37,332 bases of DNA from Flavobacteriales bacterium (GCA_024103275.1 JAGFIV010000066.1:74531-111862), one strand, 5' to 3'; positions 8,203 to 21,178 are shown, counted from the stretch's first letter. Made by a program: numbers and translations. The notes: generated from the sequence alone by a model not told the origin.

Positions 8203-8509
8203 TTCCGGTCTTTTTGTCTCTTGCGGGCCTTCGGCCAGGACCTCACCCGTTGGCCCAACGGCTGGGCGGCAGCGAAGGTAGCGGGTGGCAAAGGGTGGGG
8301 CCGGCCACATGGAACGGATAGTTTTGAACGATCGCAGGGGATGTGTTGTGTACAAGTGAAAACGGAATGAGCCGCCCGGGGCCGGTGGATACGGAGCCGG
8401 GACAAGGTGGCGGGGTGGCGGCGGATCGTTAATGAAAGCCTAAAGTGGGGCGCGACGCGGTGAACCCGGGCATCTTTGCCGTGTTCATTTCCAAAACCAC
8501 ACGCGTAAC
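8203..8509. other. Divergent intergenic region
   Basis: 307 bp without a gene, between the divergent hydrolase and DUF937-like genes. It contains a minus-strand TACCTTCG (8273-8280) and, for the plus-strand gene, CATCTTTG (8471-8478) 31 bp before its ATG. I see nothing else in it. Confidence 0.5.
8273..8280 (-). promoter_or_regulatory. Putative -7 element for hydrolase-parAB run
   Basis: Minus strand reads TACCTTCG, one base from the Bacteroidota -7 consensus TAnnTTTG. The identical octamer precedes the SPT-like gene at 22929-22922. No TTG lies at the expected upstream distance. Confidence 0.45.
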
Positions 8510-8956
8510 ATGTTTGACCAGATCATCGAGAACCTGAAAAAGGATGCCGCTCCCCAACTGATATCCAAGCTGGGGCTGGATAGCGGCCAGGCGGACAAGT
8601 CCATTTCGGCCGCGGCCGACAGCGTGAAGGAGGTGCTGGGCGGCAACCACGGCTTCGGGCTCGCGGACATCACCAACCTGTTCAGCACCGCCAAGAACAA
8701 CAGCGGCGCCGATGCCATCGTCTCCAAACTGGGGACGGTGTTGCATGGCAAGCTGACCGGGCAGGCCGGCCTGGAAAGCGGCTTGGCGGGGCGCGTGAAG
8801 GAATTGCTCCTGCCCATGGTGACCGAATACGTGACCAAACATGTGGGCGGTGATGCGGGCAAGCTCACCAGCCTGCTGGGCGGCCTTTCCGGCGGCGCGG
8901 CCAATCTGGGCGATGCGGCCAAGAGCCTCATCGGTGGCCTCTTCGGGAAGAAGTGA
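8510..8956 (+). CDS. DUF937-like hypothetical protein
   Basis: 148 residues, no signal peptide, rich in Gly, Ala, Lys and Leu. The pattern of short amphipathic helices (MFDQIIENLKKDAAPQLISK, ADSVKEVLGG, GGDAGKLTSLLGGLSGGAANLGDAAKSLIGGLFGKK) resembles DUF937/YidB-type proteins, a family without a settled function. The Gly-rich repeated LLGGLSGG/LIGGLFG end is typical of that group. It stands alone, between a divergent hydrolase and a convergent lipoprotein gene, and ends before a strong palindrome. The family assignment is by pattern only. Confidence 0.55.
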   Translation: MFDQIIENLKKDAAPQLISKLGLDSGQADKSISAAADSVKEVLGGNHGFGLADITNLFSTAKNNSGADAIVSKLGTVLHGKLTGQAGLESGLAGRVKELLLPMVTEYVTKHVGGDAGKLTSLLGGLSGGAANLGDAAKSLIGGLFGKK

Positions 8957-9001
8957 ACGCACTTGTGGATCGCTAAAGGGTACCTCCGGATTCCCAAAAG
9001 G

Positions 9002-9027
9002 TGAGCGGGGCCAGCTGGCCCCGCTCA
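9002..9027. terminator. 26-bp perfect palindrome between convergent genes
   Basis: TGAGCGGGGCCAG (9002-9014) is followed at once by its exact reverse complement (9015-9027). It lies between the convergent DUF937-like and LPP20-like genes, so it probably terminates both transcripts as a GC-rich hairpin with a minimal loop. Confidence 0.65.
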
Positions 9028-9051
9028 TCCTTAGTGCCGCCCCGGTGGCGG

Positions 9052-9627
9052 CTAGTCGTGGTCTTCGAGGTCGGCCTTGCGGATCTCCTCGTCCAGGATC
9101 TCCTCGATCTTCTTGCGCGTGGCCTCGTTGATCTTCGTGTCCGCCTTTGCCTGTTTCTTCATGAAACGGAACATGGCGTTCTTCTTGATCTCATAGGCCA
9201 CATACTGCGTGTATTCCTTGGTGGCCTCGTTGTACCGGGTCTCCTCGCCGATCTTGCGCAGGTCGGCCAGTTCGGTGTTCATCACTTCGCGCACCAGGCT
9301 CTGGAACTTGTCGGCCACGTCGGCGGCCTCCGCGTTTTCCGTCTGCCCCAGGTACTGGTCGGCCACCGCCCGGATGTTGGTGCCCACCTGCGCGGCCACT
9401 TGGTTCTTGGCATCCAGGTCGGCCTTGCTGCGCGCGATGTTCTGCTTGATGCTCACACCCGTGCCCGTGCCGCGGAACCAGCGGTTGTTGCTTTCATACT
9501 TGCTGCCGCTGAAGGGCATCTTCACCTTTTCCCCGGCGGGGCTGGCGGTCTTGCAGGCCGGAAGGGTGCAGGCCATCGCGGCCAGAAGGGCCACGGCGGG
9601 CAAAAGACGGTGGAAGGACAAGCGCAT
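9052..9627 (-). CDS. Putative lipoprotein, LPP20-like
   Basis: 191-residue exported protein. The N-terminus MRLSFHRLLPAVALLAAMACTLPAC gives a signal peptide with lipobox LPAC, so Cys25 is the likely lipidated residue. The mature part contains WFRGTGTGVS, then IARSKADLDAKNQVAAQVGTNI, the pattern of LPP20-like proteins in which a variable stretch is followed by a helix of K/A/N-rich residues and later YVAYEIKK. The C-terminus is a long charged helix (INEATRKKIEEILDEEIRKADLEDHD), possibly a coiled coil. It is monocistronic and convergent with the upstream gene. The family call is moderate; the function is unknown. Confidence 0.65.
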   Translation of the reverse strand: MRLSFHRLLPAVALLAAMACTLPACKTASPAGEKVKMPFSGSKYESNNRWFRGTGTGVSIKQNIARSKADLDAKNQVAAQVGTNIRAVADQYLGQTENAEAADVADKFQSLVREVMNTELADLRKIGEETRYNEATKEYTQYVAYEIKKNAMFRFMKKQAKADTKINEATRKKIEEILDEEIRKADLEDHD

Positions 9628-9751
9628 GGTCGATGGTTTCCTTGCCGCAAAGAAAAACCATGCCGATCATTGGAAGCGCCGCAAAAAAAGTTGGCGTGAT
9701 TGGAGCGATCGCGACCTGGTCGATGGATATTTGCGGTAAATCCATGCAGCA

Positions 9752-10789
9752 ATGCGCGCACTGAAAACCTTGATGGTCATTTTGGGGGTCGTGGTGGCCC
9801 TGGTGCTGGTACTGGGCATCCTGGGCCCCGGGCGATCCCATGTAGTGCGTGAAACGGTGATCGCCGCACCGGGCCCGATGGTGTGGGACCATTTGAGGTC
9901 CCTGAAGAAACACAACGGGTGGAGCCCGTTCCTGGCCATGGACCCGGACATGAAGGTGGCCTACGAGGGCACCGACGGCGCGGTGGGGTCCAAGAGCAGC
10001 TGGGAAGGAGGCAAGTCCGGCAAGGGTGAGCAGGTGATCGCGGCAGTGGACAGTGGTAAGCGCATCGATGTGGACCTGCATTTCATGAAGCCCTTTGAGG
10101 CCCAGGCCACGGCAAGCCTTGTGATGCAGCCCATGGCAGACAGCACCAGGGTGACCTGGACCTACGATGGGAAGAACGGGTTCATCTCCCGCATCATCGC
10201 CGTGTTCAAGAACATGGATTCCATGCTCGGGCCGGTGTTCGACGATGGGCTTGCACGCCTGAAGCAAGTTGCCGAGGCCGATGCCATGGCCCAAAAGGAA
10301 GCCTTGGCCGCCCGCACCTTCCGGGGGTATACGGTGGAAACGGAGGAACGTCCGGCGACTACGTATTGCGGGAAGCGCCAAAAGGTGGGTTGGGACAAAC
10401 TGGGGGCTTTTTTCGGGGCCGCTTTCCCGGCCACGGCCGAAGCCTTGGGGAAGGCCGGCGTGGCGGTCACGGGGGCGCCTTCGGCCTTGATCTTTGAATG
10501 GGATACCATTGCCAAGGCAGCCGATGTGTTGGCCGGCCTGCCCGTGGCCGATACCACGGCCAAGGTGGCCGGCTTGGTCTTGGCGCAGGTACCTGCGGGC
10601 AAAGTGCTTGCCGTGGCTTATCACGGCGCCTATGAGGGGACCGGGAAGGCCCATGCTGCGCTGGAGGACATGATGAAGGCACACGGGCTTGCCCTGCGCG
10701 CGGCGGAGATCGAGGAATACGTGACCGATCCCACGCAAGAGCCCGATACCGCGAAGTGGCTCACCAATATCTATTACCCGGTGCGGTGA
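9752..10789 (+). CDS. Membrane-anchored SRPBCC domain fused to GyrI-like domain
   Basis: 345 residues. An N-terminal membrane segment (about 5-26, LKTLMVILGVVVALVLVLGIL) is followed by a START/SRPBCC lipid- or ligand-binding domain (about 30-170; SHVVRETVIAAPGPMVWDHLRSLKKHNGWSPF, then TRVTWTYDGKNGFISRII). The C-terminal part (about 185-345; FRGYTVETEE..., VLAVAYHGAYEGTGKAHAALEDMMKAHGL, then EEYVTDPTQEPDTAKWLTNIYYPV) matches the GyrI-like small-molecule-binding domain, with its E-Y-...-P-x-E ending. Both halves bind small molecules in known relatives, so a ligand-sensing or sequestering role is plausible but unproven. A near-consensus GATATTTG (9726-9733) lies upstream and a hairpin follows. 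Confidence 0.75.
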   Translation: MRALKTLMVILGVVVALVLVLGILGPGRSHVVRETVIAAPGPMVWDHLRSLKKHNGWSPFLAMDPDMKVAYEGTDGAVGSKSSWEGGKSGKGEQVIAAVDSGKRIDVDLHFMKPFEAQATASLVMQPMADSTRVTWTYDGKNGFISRIIAVFKNMDSMLGPVFDDGLARLKQVAEADAMAQKEALAARTFRGYTVETEERPATTYCGKRQKVGWDKLGAFFGAAFPATAEALGKAGVAVTGAPSALIFEWDTIAKAADVLAGLPVADTTAKVAGLVLAQVPAGKVLAVAYHGAYEGTGKAHAALEDMMKAHGLALRAAEIEEYVTDPTQEPDTAKWLTNIYYPVR

Positions 10790-10807
10790 AGGCCGGGATT
10801 GAAGTTG

Positions 10808-10836
10808 TCGATTGTCCGTTTTCAGCGGACAGTCGA
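10808..10836 (+). terminator. Hairpin after SRPBCC/GyrI-like gene
   Basis: Stem TCGATTGTCCG / CGGACAGTCGA (10808-10818, 10826-10836) with one G-T pair and a 7-nt loop, 19 bp after the stop codon. There is no long T-run after it, so it is a probable rather than a certain terminator. Confidence 0.5.
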
Positions 10837-11128
10837 GCGTTCTGCTTCGCAAAGGCCAGGTGGAACAAGTTGAGGCACGCGGGCAGCCGTTTCCGGCTGC
10901 ATGGGGCGCGTGCAATCCCCGGGGGGCCAAGTGAAGCGTGGCCTGGATTACGCCAGCAGTCACTGAAGGGGGGGGCTTCAACGCGAAGTCCGCTTCGTGG
11001 CCTTGGGCCGGCTAGGACGGCGGATGGCTTCGGACAAGCCCGGTCATCAGGCCATCTTCATTACGGTTCGCCGGGCCCACGTCGGGATTGCGCTCGCTTT
11101 GCTCGCGCTGTCCCGGAGGGGGAGGCTT
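10837..11128. other. Hairpin-rich non-coding region
   Basis: About 290 bp with no credible ORF, part of a 448-bp gap between the SRPBCC/GyrI-like gene and tRNA-Ser. It contains a nested hairpin at 10876-10914 (GCACGCG...CGCGTGC enclosing CAGCCG/CGGCTG) and another at about 11083-11115 (CGGGA..GCGC...GCGC..TCCCG). A G8 run lies at about 10968-10975. The repeated pairing suggests a structured RNA or a decayed repeat, but I recognise no known RNA family. Confidence 0.4.
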
Positions 11129-11236
11129 CGATCGGCCCACCCGCTTCGCGGGTTTGGTAACAAGGGCAAAGGCCGCTCCCCAAGCGGACTTGGTCGCGGC
11201 CTTTGCCCTTGTTACCCCGCTGCGCGGGGCCGATCG
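11129..11236. repeat. 108-bp long inverted repeat beside tRNA-Ser
   Basis: The core arms are a perfect 21-bp inverted repeat (11156-11176 and 11196-11216; key motif AACAAGGGCAAAGGCC) around a 19-nt loop. Outside them each arm carries its own small GC hairpin (CCCGCTTCGCGGG at 11140-11152; CCCCGCTGCGCGGGG at 11215-11229), and the outermost parts pair again (CGATCGGCCC at 11129-11138 with GGGCCGATCG at 11227-11236). The structure ends two bases from the 3' end of tRNA-Ser. It could be an unusual terminator, a repetitive palindromic element or a structured RNA. There is no T-run on either side. Confidence 0.8.
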
Positions 11237-11237
11237 G

Positions 11238-11324
11238 CGGAGAGGGAGGGATTCGAACCCCCGTTACCCTTGCGGGTAAAGCGGTTTTCAAGACCGCCGC
11301 ATTCAACCGCTCTGCCACCTCTCC
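11238..11324 (-). tRNA. tRNA-Ser(UGA)
   Basis: Read on the minus strand, the acceptor GGAGAGG pairs with CCTCTCC. The anticodon loop is CTTGAAA (anticodon UGA), there is a long variable arm (ACCC GCAA GGGT) typical of serine tRNAs, the T-loop is GGTTCGAATCC and the discriminator base is G. CCA is not encoded. It is transcribed separately from tRNA-Ala, since a terminator lies between the two. Confidence 0.95.
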
Positions 11325-11348
11325 AAAAGGACGCCGGCCAATGGGCCG

Positions 11349-11356
11349 CGAAGTTA
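11349..11356 (-). promoter_or_regulatory. Putative -7 element for tRNA-Ser
   Basis: Minus strand reads TAACTTCG, the TAnnTTCG variant seen elsewhere in the window, 24 bp upstream of tRNA-Ser. Confidence 0.4.
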
Positions 11357-11373
11357 CCCGACGCCCCAAAACG

Positions 11374-11399
11374 AAAAAGCCCTCCGTGAAGAAGGGCTT
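11374..11399 (-). terminator. Intrinsic terminator after tRNA-Ala
   Basis: Minus strand: stem AAGCCCT / AGGGCTT followed by a T5 run (11378-11374). It lies five bases past the tRNA-Ala 3' end and separates the two tRNA genes. Confidence 0.8.
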
Positions 11400-11404
11400 C
11401 CCGG

Positions 11405-11478
11405 TGGAGCAAAAGAGATTCGAACTCTCGACCTCCGCATTGCGAACGCGGCGCTCTAGCCAGCTGAGCTATTGCCCC
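11405..11478 (-). tRNA. tRNA-Ala(CGC)
   Basis: 74 nt on the minus strand. The acceptor GGGGCAA pairs with TTGCTCC and includes the G3-U70 pair that identifies alanine tRNAs. The anticodon loop TTCGCAA gives anticodon CGC, reading GCG. The T-loop is AGTTCGAATCT and the discriminator is A; CCA is not encoded. A -7-like GATATTTG lies just upstream on the minus strand (11494-11487). Confidence 0.95.
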
Positions 11479-11555
11479 AAGGGCCGCAAATATCGGAAGT
11501 CTTCCCGTTGCTTGTATCCCGGCCGCCCGGCACATGCCAACTTTGTCGGCCAGCC

Positions 11556-15032
<3,477 letters not shown>

Positions 15033-15041
15033 ACGATACCG

Positions 15042-15935
15042 ATGAACCAACGACTTCGCGGCCTCGGCGTGGCCCTGATAACGCCGTTCAAGGCCAATGG
15101 CGACATCGACTTCGATGCCTTGGCCAAGGTGGTGGACCACCAGATTGCCGGCGGCATCGACTTCCTGGTGGTGATGGGCACCACGGGGGAAAGCGCCACC
15201 ACCACCCGGGATGAGAAAAAGGATATCCTGGCCCAAGTGATCGCCACCGCCCAGGAGCGGGTGCCCGTGGTGCTCGGCGTGGGCGGCAACAATACCCGGG
15301 CGGTGATGGAGGAGCTGCAAGCCTACGACCTCACCGGCGTGGAGGCCATCCTCAGTGTCAGCCCCTACTACAACAAGCCCACCCAAGAGGGCATCTTCCA
15401 GCACTACAAGGCCCTGGCCGAGGTGAGCCTGCGGCCGATCATCCTGTACAACGTGCCCGGCCGCACGATGAGCAACATCGCCGCCGAGACCACCCTGCGC
15501 CTGGCACGCGAATGCAGCAACATCATCGGCATCAAGGAGGCCAGCGGCAACCTGGACCAGATCGCGGCCATCCTCCGCGACAGGCCCAAGGATTTCCTCG
15601 TCATCAGCGGCGATGATGCCCTCACGCTGCCCATCCTCGCGCTTGGCGGCGACGGTGTGATCAGCGTGGTGGGCAACGCCCTGCCCGCCGAGTTCGCCCG
15701 GCTGGTGCACAGCGCCATGGAAGGCGATATCGACACGGCGCGCAAGGAACACCTCCGGCTGATCGAGATCATCCACCTCCTGTTCGTGGAGGGCAACCCC
15801 GGCGGGGTGAAGGAGGTGATGAAGGCGCTGGACCTGTGCGGCAACCACCTGCGGCTGCCCTTGGTGCCCGTGGGTGCAGGGACCGCAAAAAAGATCGAAC
15901 AGGCCCTAGCGGAGCTCAAGGCCGTGAAGGCCTGA
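15042..15935 (+). CDS. dapA: 4-hydroxy-tetrahydrodipicolinate synthase
   Basis: 297 residues, first committed step of the diaminopimelate/lysine pathway: condensation of pyruvate with aspartate semialdehyde. The TIM-barrel enzyme shows the GTTGES motif with T47/T48, SPYYNKPTQEG, Y136 in LYNVPGRT and the Schiff-base lysine K165 in GIKEASG. All catalytic positions and the usual length are present. It lies nine bases after the DUF6913 gene in the ligA unit. A possible hairpin (15950-15957 with 15975-15982) follows the stop. Confidence 0.97.
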   Translation: MNQRLRGLGVALITPFKANGDIDFDALAKVVDHQIAGGIDFLVVMGTTGESATTTRDEKKDILAQVIATAQERVPVVLGVGGNNTRAVMEELQAYDLTGVEAILSVSPYYNKPTQEGIFQHYKALAEVSLRPIILYNVPGRTMSNIAAETTLRLARECSNIIGIKEASGNLDQIAAILRDRPKDFLVISGDDALTLPILALGGDGVISVVGNALPAEFARLVHSAMEGDIDTARKEHLRLIEIIHLLFVEGNPGGVKEVMKALDLCGNHLRLPLVPVGAGTAKKIEQALAELKAVKA

Positions 15936-16104
15936 ATAGACCGATGGCAGGGCCGTTCCGCAGGGCCCGCATTGAACGGCCCGCACGGGGCGTGGCCGAC
16001 CTTGCCCAGGCGCGGTCGGTTTTGCGGACCTGCAAGATCCAAGGATGGGTGAGCCTTGCCCGACGCGCGATCCACCGATGGACGGGGATGATGATCTTCG
16101 CGTG

Positions 16105-16713
16105 ATGATGGAGTTCGTCGCCCTCGACTTCGAGACCGCCACCAACGAGGCGGACAGTCCCTGTGAGATGGGCCTGGCCGTGGTGCGCGACGGGGTGGTG
16201 CGCGAGGTGCACAACTGGCTGATCAAGCCGCGGCAATGGCCGTTCTTTTCGCCGTTCACCATGGCCGTGCACGGCATCCGCCCGCAGGACGTGGCCGATG
16301 CGCCCGGCTTCGCCGAGGTGTGGGAAGAGGCCATGCCCCTGATGCAGGGTGCCATGGTGGTGGCCCACAACGCAGCCTTCGACATGAACGTGCTGCGCTG
16401 CACACTGGTGAGCCACCGGCTGGAGCGGCCCACGTTCAGCTATTTCTGCAGCGTGAGCCTTTCGCGCCGGATCTGGCCTGGCCGCAAGGGCTACGGGCTG
16501 GGCCCGATGTGTGCATCCCAGGGGATCTCCTTCCGCCACCACCGCGCGGGCAACGATGCGGAGGCCGCGGCCCAACTGGTGCTGCGCGCGGGGGAGGTCT
16601 CGGGCGCGGGATCCGTGGAGGACCTGCTGGCGCGGTTCCGCCTGAAATGCGGCACTATCGATCCCCGCGAACATCGAACGCCTGGAGGGAAGGTGACGGT
16701 GTTGGCGGGGTAA
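16105..16713 (+). CDS. DnaQ-type 3'-5' exonuclease (DEDDh)
   Basis: 202-residue exonuclease domain resembling DNA polymerase III epsilon. The catalytic acidic residues appear as ALDFETAT (Exo I, D8 and E10), VVAHNAAFDMNVL (Exo II) and HHRAGNDAEAAAQL (Exo III, the H-x4-D form). About 30 residues after the domain are of unknown function, ending GKVTVLAG. The start is uncertain: ATGs at 16105 and 16108 sit at the domain edge, and an ATG at 16045 would add 20 residues. It may act as a proofreading or stand-alone nuclease. It is not a full polymerase subunit, and no polymerase gene is nearby. Confidence 0.85.
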   Translation: MMEFVALDFETATNEADSPCEMGLAVVRDGVVREVHNWLIKPRQWPFFSPFTMAVHGIRPQDVADAPGFAEVWEEAMPLMQGAMVVAHNAAFDMNVLRCTLVSHRLERPTFSYFCSVSLSRRIWPGRKGYGLGPMCASQGISFRHHRAGNDAEAAAQLVLRAGEVSGAGSVEDLLARFRLKCGTIDPREHRTPGGKVTVLAG

Positions 16714-16822
16714 GCCGGAGCGGAGCTGGTGATCTGAAGATCCGTAGATCGGATGGTGGGATAATGGGGTATGCCGTGTGCATGCGGGCCCGTTGGCTTC
16801 ATCCACCATGCTTCCCTGAAAC

Positions 16823-16844
16823 GAAAAGGGGGCCGAAGCCCCCT
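16823..16844 (-). terminator. Intrinsic terminator of thrS-infC-rpmI-rplT operon
   Basis: Minus strand: stem AGGGGGC, TTCG tetraloop, GCCCCCT, then a T4 run. It lies 27 bp after the rplT stop codon. Confidence 0.85.
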
Positions 16845-16870
16845 CTTGCGGAATTCGGCTTGGCCGACGC

Positions 16871-17215
16871 TTACTTCACCTTGTCCACAATGGCCTTGAA
16901 CGCCTCGGCATCGCTGAAGGCGATCTCGGCCAGGGCCTTCCGGTCCAGGTTGATGTTGGCTTGCTTGAGCTTGTTCATGAACACGCTGTAGGACATGCCG
17001 TTCATGCGCGTGGCGGCGTTGATGCGCTGGATCCACAGGGCGCGGAAGTCGCGCTTCTTGAGCTTGCGGCCCCGGTAGGCGTGTTCGTAGCCCTTCTCCA
17101 CCGTGTTCTTGGCCACGGTGTACACGTTCTTGCGGCGGCCAAAGTTGCCCTTGGCCTGGGCGATGATCTTTTTGCGGCGGGTCTTGCTGGCGACCTTGTT
17201 CTTTGCGCGTGGCAT
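16871..17215 (-). CDS. rplT: 50S ribosomal protein L20
   Basis: 114 residues, complete. The sequence [25 protein letters not shown]...[43 protein letters not shown] is an unmistakable L20, which binds 23S rRNA early in 50S assembly. It is the last gene of thrS-infC-rpmI-rplT, and the 100-bp gap to rpmI holds a hairpin (CCCGCC at 17284-17289 with GGCGGG at 17299-17304). In other bacteria L20 represses this operon by binding its mRNA; I see no proven equivalent site here. Confidence 0.98.
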   Translation of the reverse strand: MPRAKNKVASKTRRKKIIAQAKGNFGRRKNVYTVAKNTVEKGYEHAYRGRKLKKRDFRALWIQRINAATRMNGMSYSVFMNKLKQANINLDRKALAEIAFSDAEAFKAIVDKVK

Positions 17216-17315
17216 TCTCTGTTGGTTTTTGGACGGGAGCGTCCGGGATCGCCGGATCTTGGGTGCTGGCCGCCCTGGTGAACCCCGCCTGTCTACCCGG
17301 CGGGAAACGGTTGGC

Positions 17316-17507
17316 TTACTTCAGCAGCGCCAAGATGCCCTTTTCGTCGACGCTGGCGATCAGCCCCGTCTTCTGCAGGTTGCGCTTGCGCTTCTTGTGC
17401 TTCTTGGTCAGGATGTGGTTGTGGAACGCATGGTGGCGCTTCACCTTGCCGGTGCCCGTCAGCGCAAAGCGCTTCTTGGCTCCGGATTTCGTCTTCATCT
17501 TGGGCAT
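17316..17507 (-). CDS. rpmI: 50S ribosomal protein L35
   Basis: 63 residues, complete: [44 protein letters not shown] is the canonical L35 with the MKTxSGAKKRF start and HxLTKK core. It sits between infC and rplT, the normal arrangement. The 103-bp infC-rpmI gap contains a minus-strand GATATTCG (17568-17561) that could be an internal promoter, and an imperfect repeat of CGAAT/ATTCG that could fold. Confidence 0.97.
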   Translation of the reverse strand: MPKMKTKSGAKKRFALTGTGKVKRHHAFHNHILTKKHKKRKRNLQKTGLIASVDEKGILALLK

Positions 17508-17610
17508 GGCCTCGCGGTGTTGTCCGAATGATTCGGGGCCGCGAATTTCGGAAAATTCCCCGAATATCGATGACCCCTTCCCCGGAAAGGCGAAAAATGT
17601 CCGGAACGGC

Positions 17611-18242
17611 TTACTTCTTCTTTTTGGGGATGAGGTACATCATCATGCGCTTGCCCTCCAGCTTCGGCATGCTTTCCACCACCCCGATGTCCTCCAGTTC
17701 CTGGGCGAACTTCAGCAGCAGGATCTCGCCCCGCTCCTTGAACACGATGGTGCGCCCCTTGAAGAACACGAAGGCCTTCACCTTGTGGCCGTCCTCCAGG
17801 AAGCGACGTGCATGCTTGAGCTTGAAGTTCAGGTCGTGTTCGTCGGTGTTCGGCCCGAAGCGGATCTCCTTCATCTCGATCACGGCCTGCTTGGCCTTGA
17901 TCTCCTTCTGCTTCTTCTTCAGGTCGTACAGGAACTTCTTGTAGTCGGTGATGCGGCACACAGGCGGGTCCGCGGTGGGGCTGATCTCCACCAGGTCCAA
18001 GCCCAGCTCTTGGGCCATCCGCAACGCCTGCTCGATGGGGTAGATCCCCTGTGCAATGCCTTCACCGACCACCCTTACCTCGGGTACGCCATGGATGCGT
18101 TCATTGATGCGGTGCGGATCCTCACGGATCACACGTCCGCGTCGCGGACGGTTTCCAAGGGGACGGGGCGGGCGGGGGCCCAAGGGGCGGAAGGGAGGTT
18201 GTTTGGCCAAATTCGCTGTGGGTTGGTTTTTCGATGCTGAGG

Positions 18243-18246
<4 letters not shown>
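17611..18246 (-). CDS. infC: Translation initiation factor IF-3 (TTG start)
   Basis: 211 residues. IF-3 binds the 30S subunit and enforces correct start selection. The N-terminal domain [32 protein letters not shown] and C-terminal [40 protein letters not shown] are standard. An unusual Pro/Arg-rich extension of about 45 residues precedes PHRIN (the E. coli protein has about 12). The proposed start is TTG at 18246, overlapping the thrS stop as TTGA; no ATG is available upstream of the conserved region. A GTG at V-I-R-E-D is an alternative that would give a normal-length protein. IF-3 genes often use rare starts for autoregulation. Confidence 0.93.
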
Positions 18247-20186
<1,940 letters not shown>

Positions 20187-20228
20187 GTTGGATGCGGCTG
20201 CCCTACGATCGGCAGTCCGGAAGGGCGG

Positions 20229-20236
20229 CAAAAGTA
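20229..20236 (-). promoter_or_regulatory. Putative -7 element for thrS operon
   Basis: Minus strand reads TACTTTTG, a full match to TAnnTTTG, 42 bp before the thrS ATG. The expected upstream TTG is not at the normal distance. Confidence 0.55.
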
Positions 20237-20349
20237 GGACGTGCCCGCCAACGAATGACCCGGCATGAAAGAGTGCCCAAGTGTGGGTTCATGCATACGG
20301 CAGTGCTCCCGGGCAACCTTGCAGGGAATGGCGTCCCACGAGGGCGGAC

Positions 20350-20380
20350 AAAAGGCGATGGCCCCGCCGGGCGGGGCCAT
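20350..20380 (-). terminator. Intrinsic terminator after outer-membrane-type gene
   Basis: Inverted repeat ATGGCCCCGCC / GGCGGGGCCAT (20358-20368 and 20370-20380) followed on the minus strand by a T4 run (20353-20350). It ends the 20411-21013 gene and isolates it from thrS. Confidence 0.75.
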
Positions 20381-20410
20381 CTGAAGGAACGATGAACGCC
20401 GTGCGGCCGA

Positions 20411-21013
20411 TCAGAACTTCGCCGCAATGCCGACCTGCAGCACGGCATATCCGAAGCCGGCCTCCAGGAAGGCCCCGATGTTGTCCGTGAAGTAGTACCT
20501 GGCACCCAGGATGCCCGAGAAGCCGACCCCGCTGCCCGACCAGGAATACTTCGAGCCGATCCACCCGTCCGGATAGACGGTCTTGTCCTTGTAGGTGGCG
20601 CTGCGGTAGGCCAGCATGAGGCCGCCGTAAGTGTCCAGTTTGTCCACGCCGTGCCATTCGTTGTAGTGCCAAGTGCCCCGCACGCCGATGGTGAGGTAGG
20701 TCCAGCTGTAGTCGTAGGCATAATTGTTCCAGTAGGGGATGTTCTGCTTGTAGTGCAACGATTTGTAACCGATGGCGCCACCAAGGCCCCATACACCGGG
20801 ACCCAATTCCCCCATGCCATGGTCGAAGTGGATGCCCAATGCAGGGGTTTGTGATACGCCCGCCCCGGTGAACCCGATGCCGTACCCGCCACCGATGCCC
20901 ACGCCTACGCCAAGCACATTGGTGCCCTGCTCGAATTGTGCATGGCCTGCCAACGGGGCGCAGGCTCCCACCAGTGCCACTACGGTGGCGGACAACATTC
21001 CTGGAAGCTTCAT
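20411..21013 (-). CDS. Putative outer-membrane beta-barrel protein
   Basis: 200 residues. The signal peptide is MKLPGMLSATVVALVGACAPLAGHAQ, with cleavage after AQ. The mature protein alternates aromatic and glycine-rich strands (GVGVGIGGGYGIGF, GVWGLGGAIGYKSL, YSWTYLTIGVRGTWHY, GGLMLAYRSATY, GVGFSGILGARYYFTDNIGAFLEAGFGYAVLQVGIAAKF), as expected for a small beta-barrel of the OmpW/outer membrane protein beta-barrel group common in Bacteroidota. The C-terminal ...GIAAKF ends on phenylalanine, a typical barrel-insertion signal. I choose the ATG at 21013; the open frame upstream lacks a signal. A near-consensus -7 (CATATTTG) precedes it. Function unknown. Confidence 0.8.
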   Translation of the reverse strand: MKLPGMLSATVVALVGACAPLAGHAQFEQGTNVLGVGVGIGGGYGIGFTGAGVSQTPALGIHFDHGMGELGPGVWGLGGAIGYKSLHYKQNIPYWNNYAYDYSWTYLTIGVRGTWHYNEWHGVDKLDTYGGLMLAYRSATYKDKTVYPDGWIGSKYSWSGSGVGFSGILGARYYFTDNIGAFLEAGFGYAVLQVGIAAKF

Positions 21014-21032
21014 TGCTTGTGTGATTAGGATG

Positions 21033-21040
21033 CAAATATG
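21033..21040 (-). promoter_or_regulatory. Putative -7 element for outer-membrane-type gene
   Basis: Minus strand reads CATATTTG, one mismatch to TAnnTTTG, 19 bp before the ATG. Confidence 0.4.
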
Positions 21041-21151
21041 CATTGGGATGATCCATCCGTGGCCCCTGCAATGCGACAGATTTTCCAAGATTTCCACCGA
21101 TGGCCGTGGAATGGCCGTGAAAGGGCACGGATCAACCGATGAGGGGCAACC

Positions 21152-21159
21152 TATGTTTG
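21152..21159 (+). promoter_or_regulatory. Putative -7 element for doxX
   Basis: TATGTTTG, a full match to TAnnTTTG, ends 19 bp before the ATG. No TTG lies at the usual -33 distance. Confidence 0.5.
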
Positions 21160-21178
21160 GGGCCAAATCAACCTTGCC

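Noticed and set aside
11238..11478. Integration site for a genomic island at the tRNA genes
   Set aside because: No integrase, no direct repeat of the tRNA 3' end and ordinary housekeeping genes on both sides.
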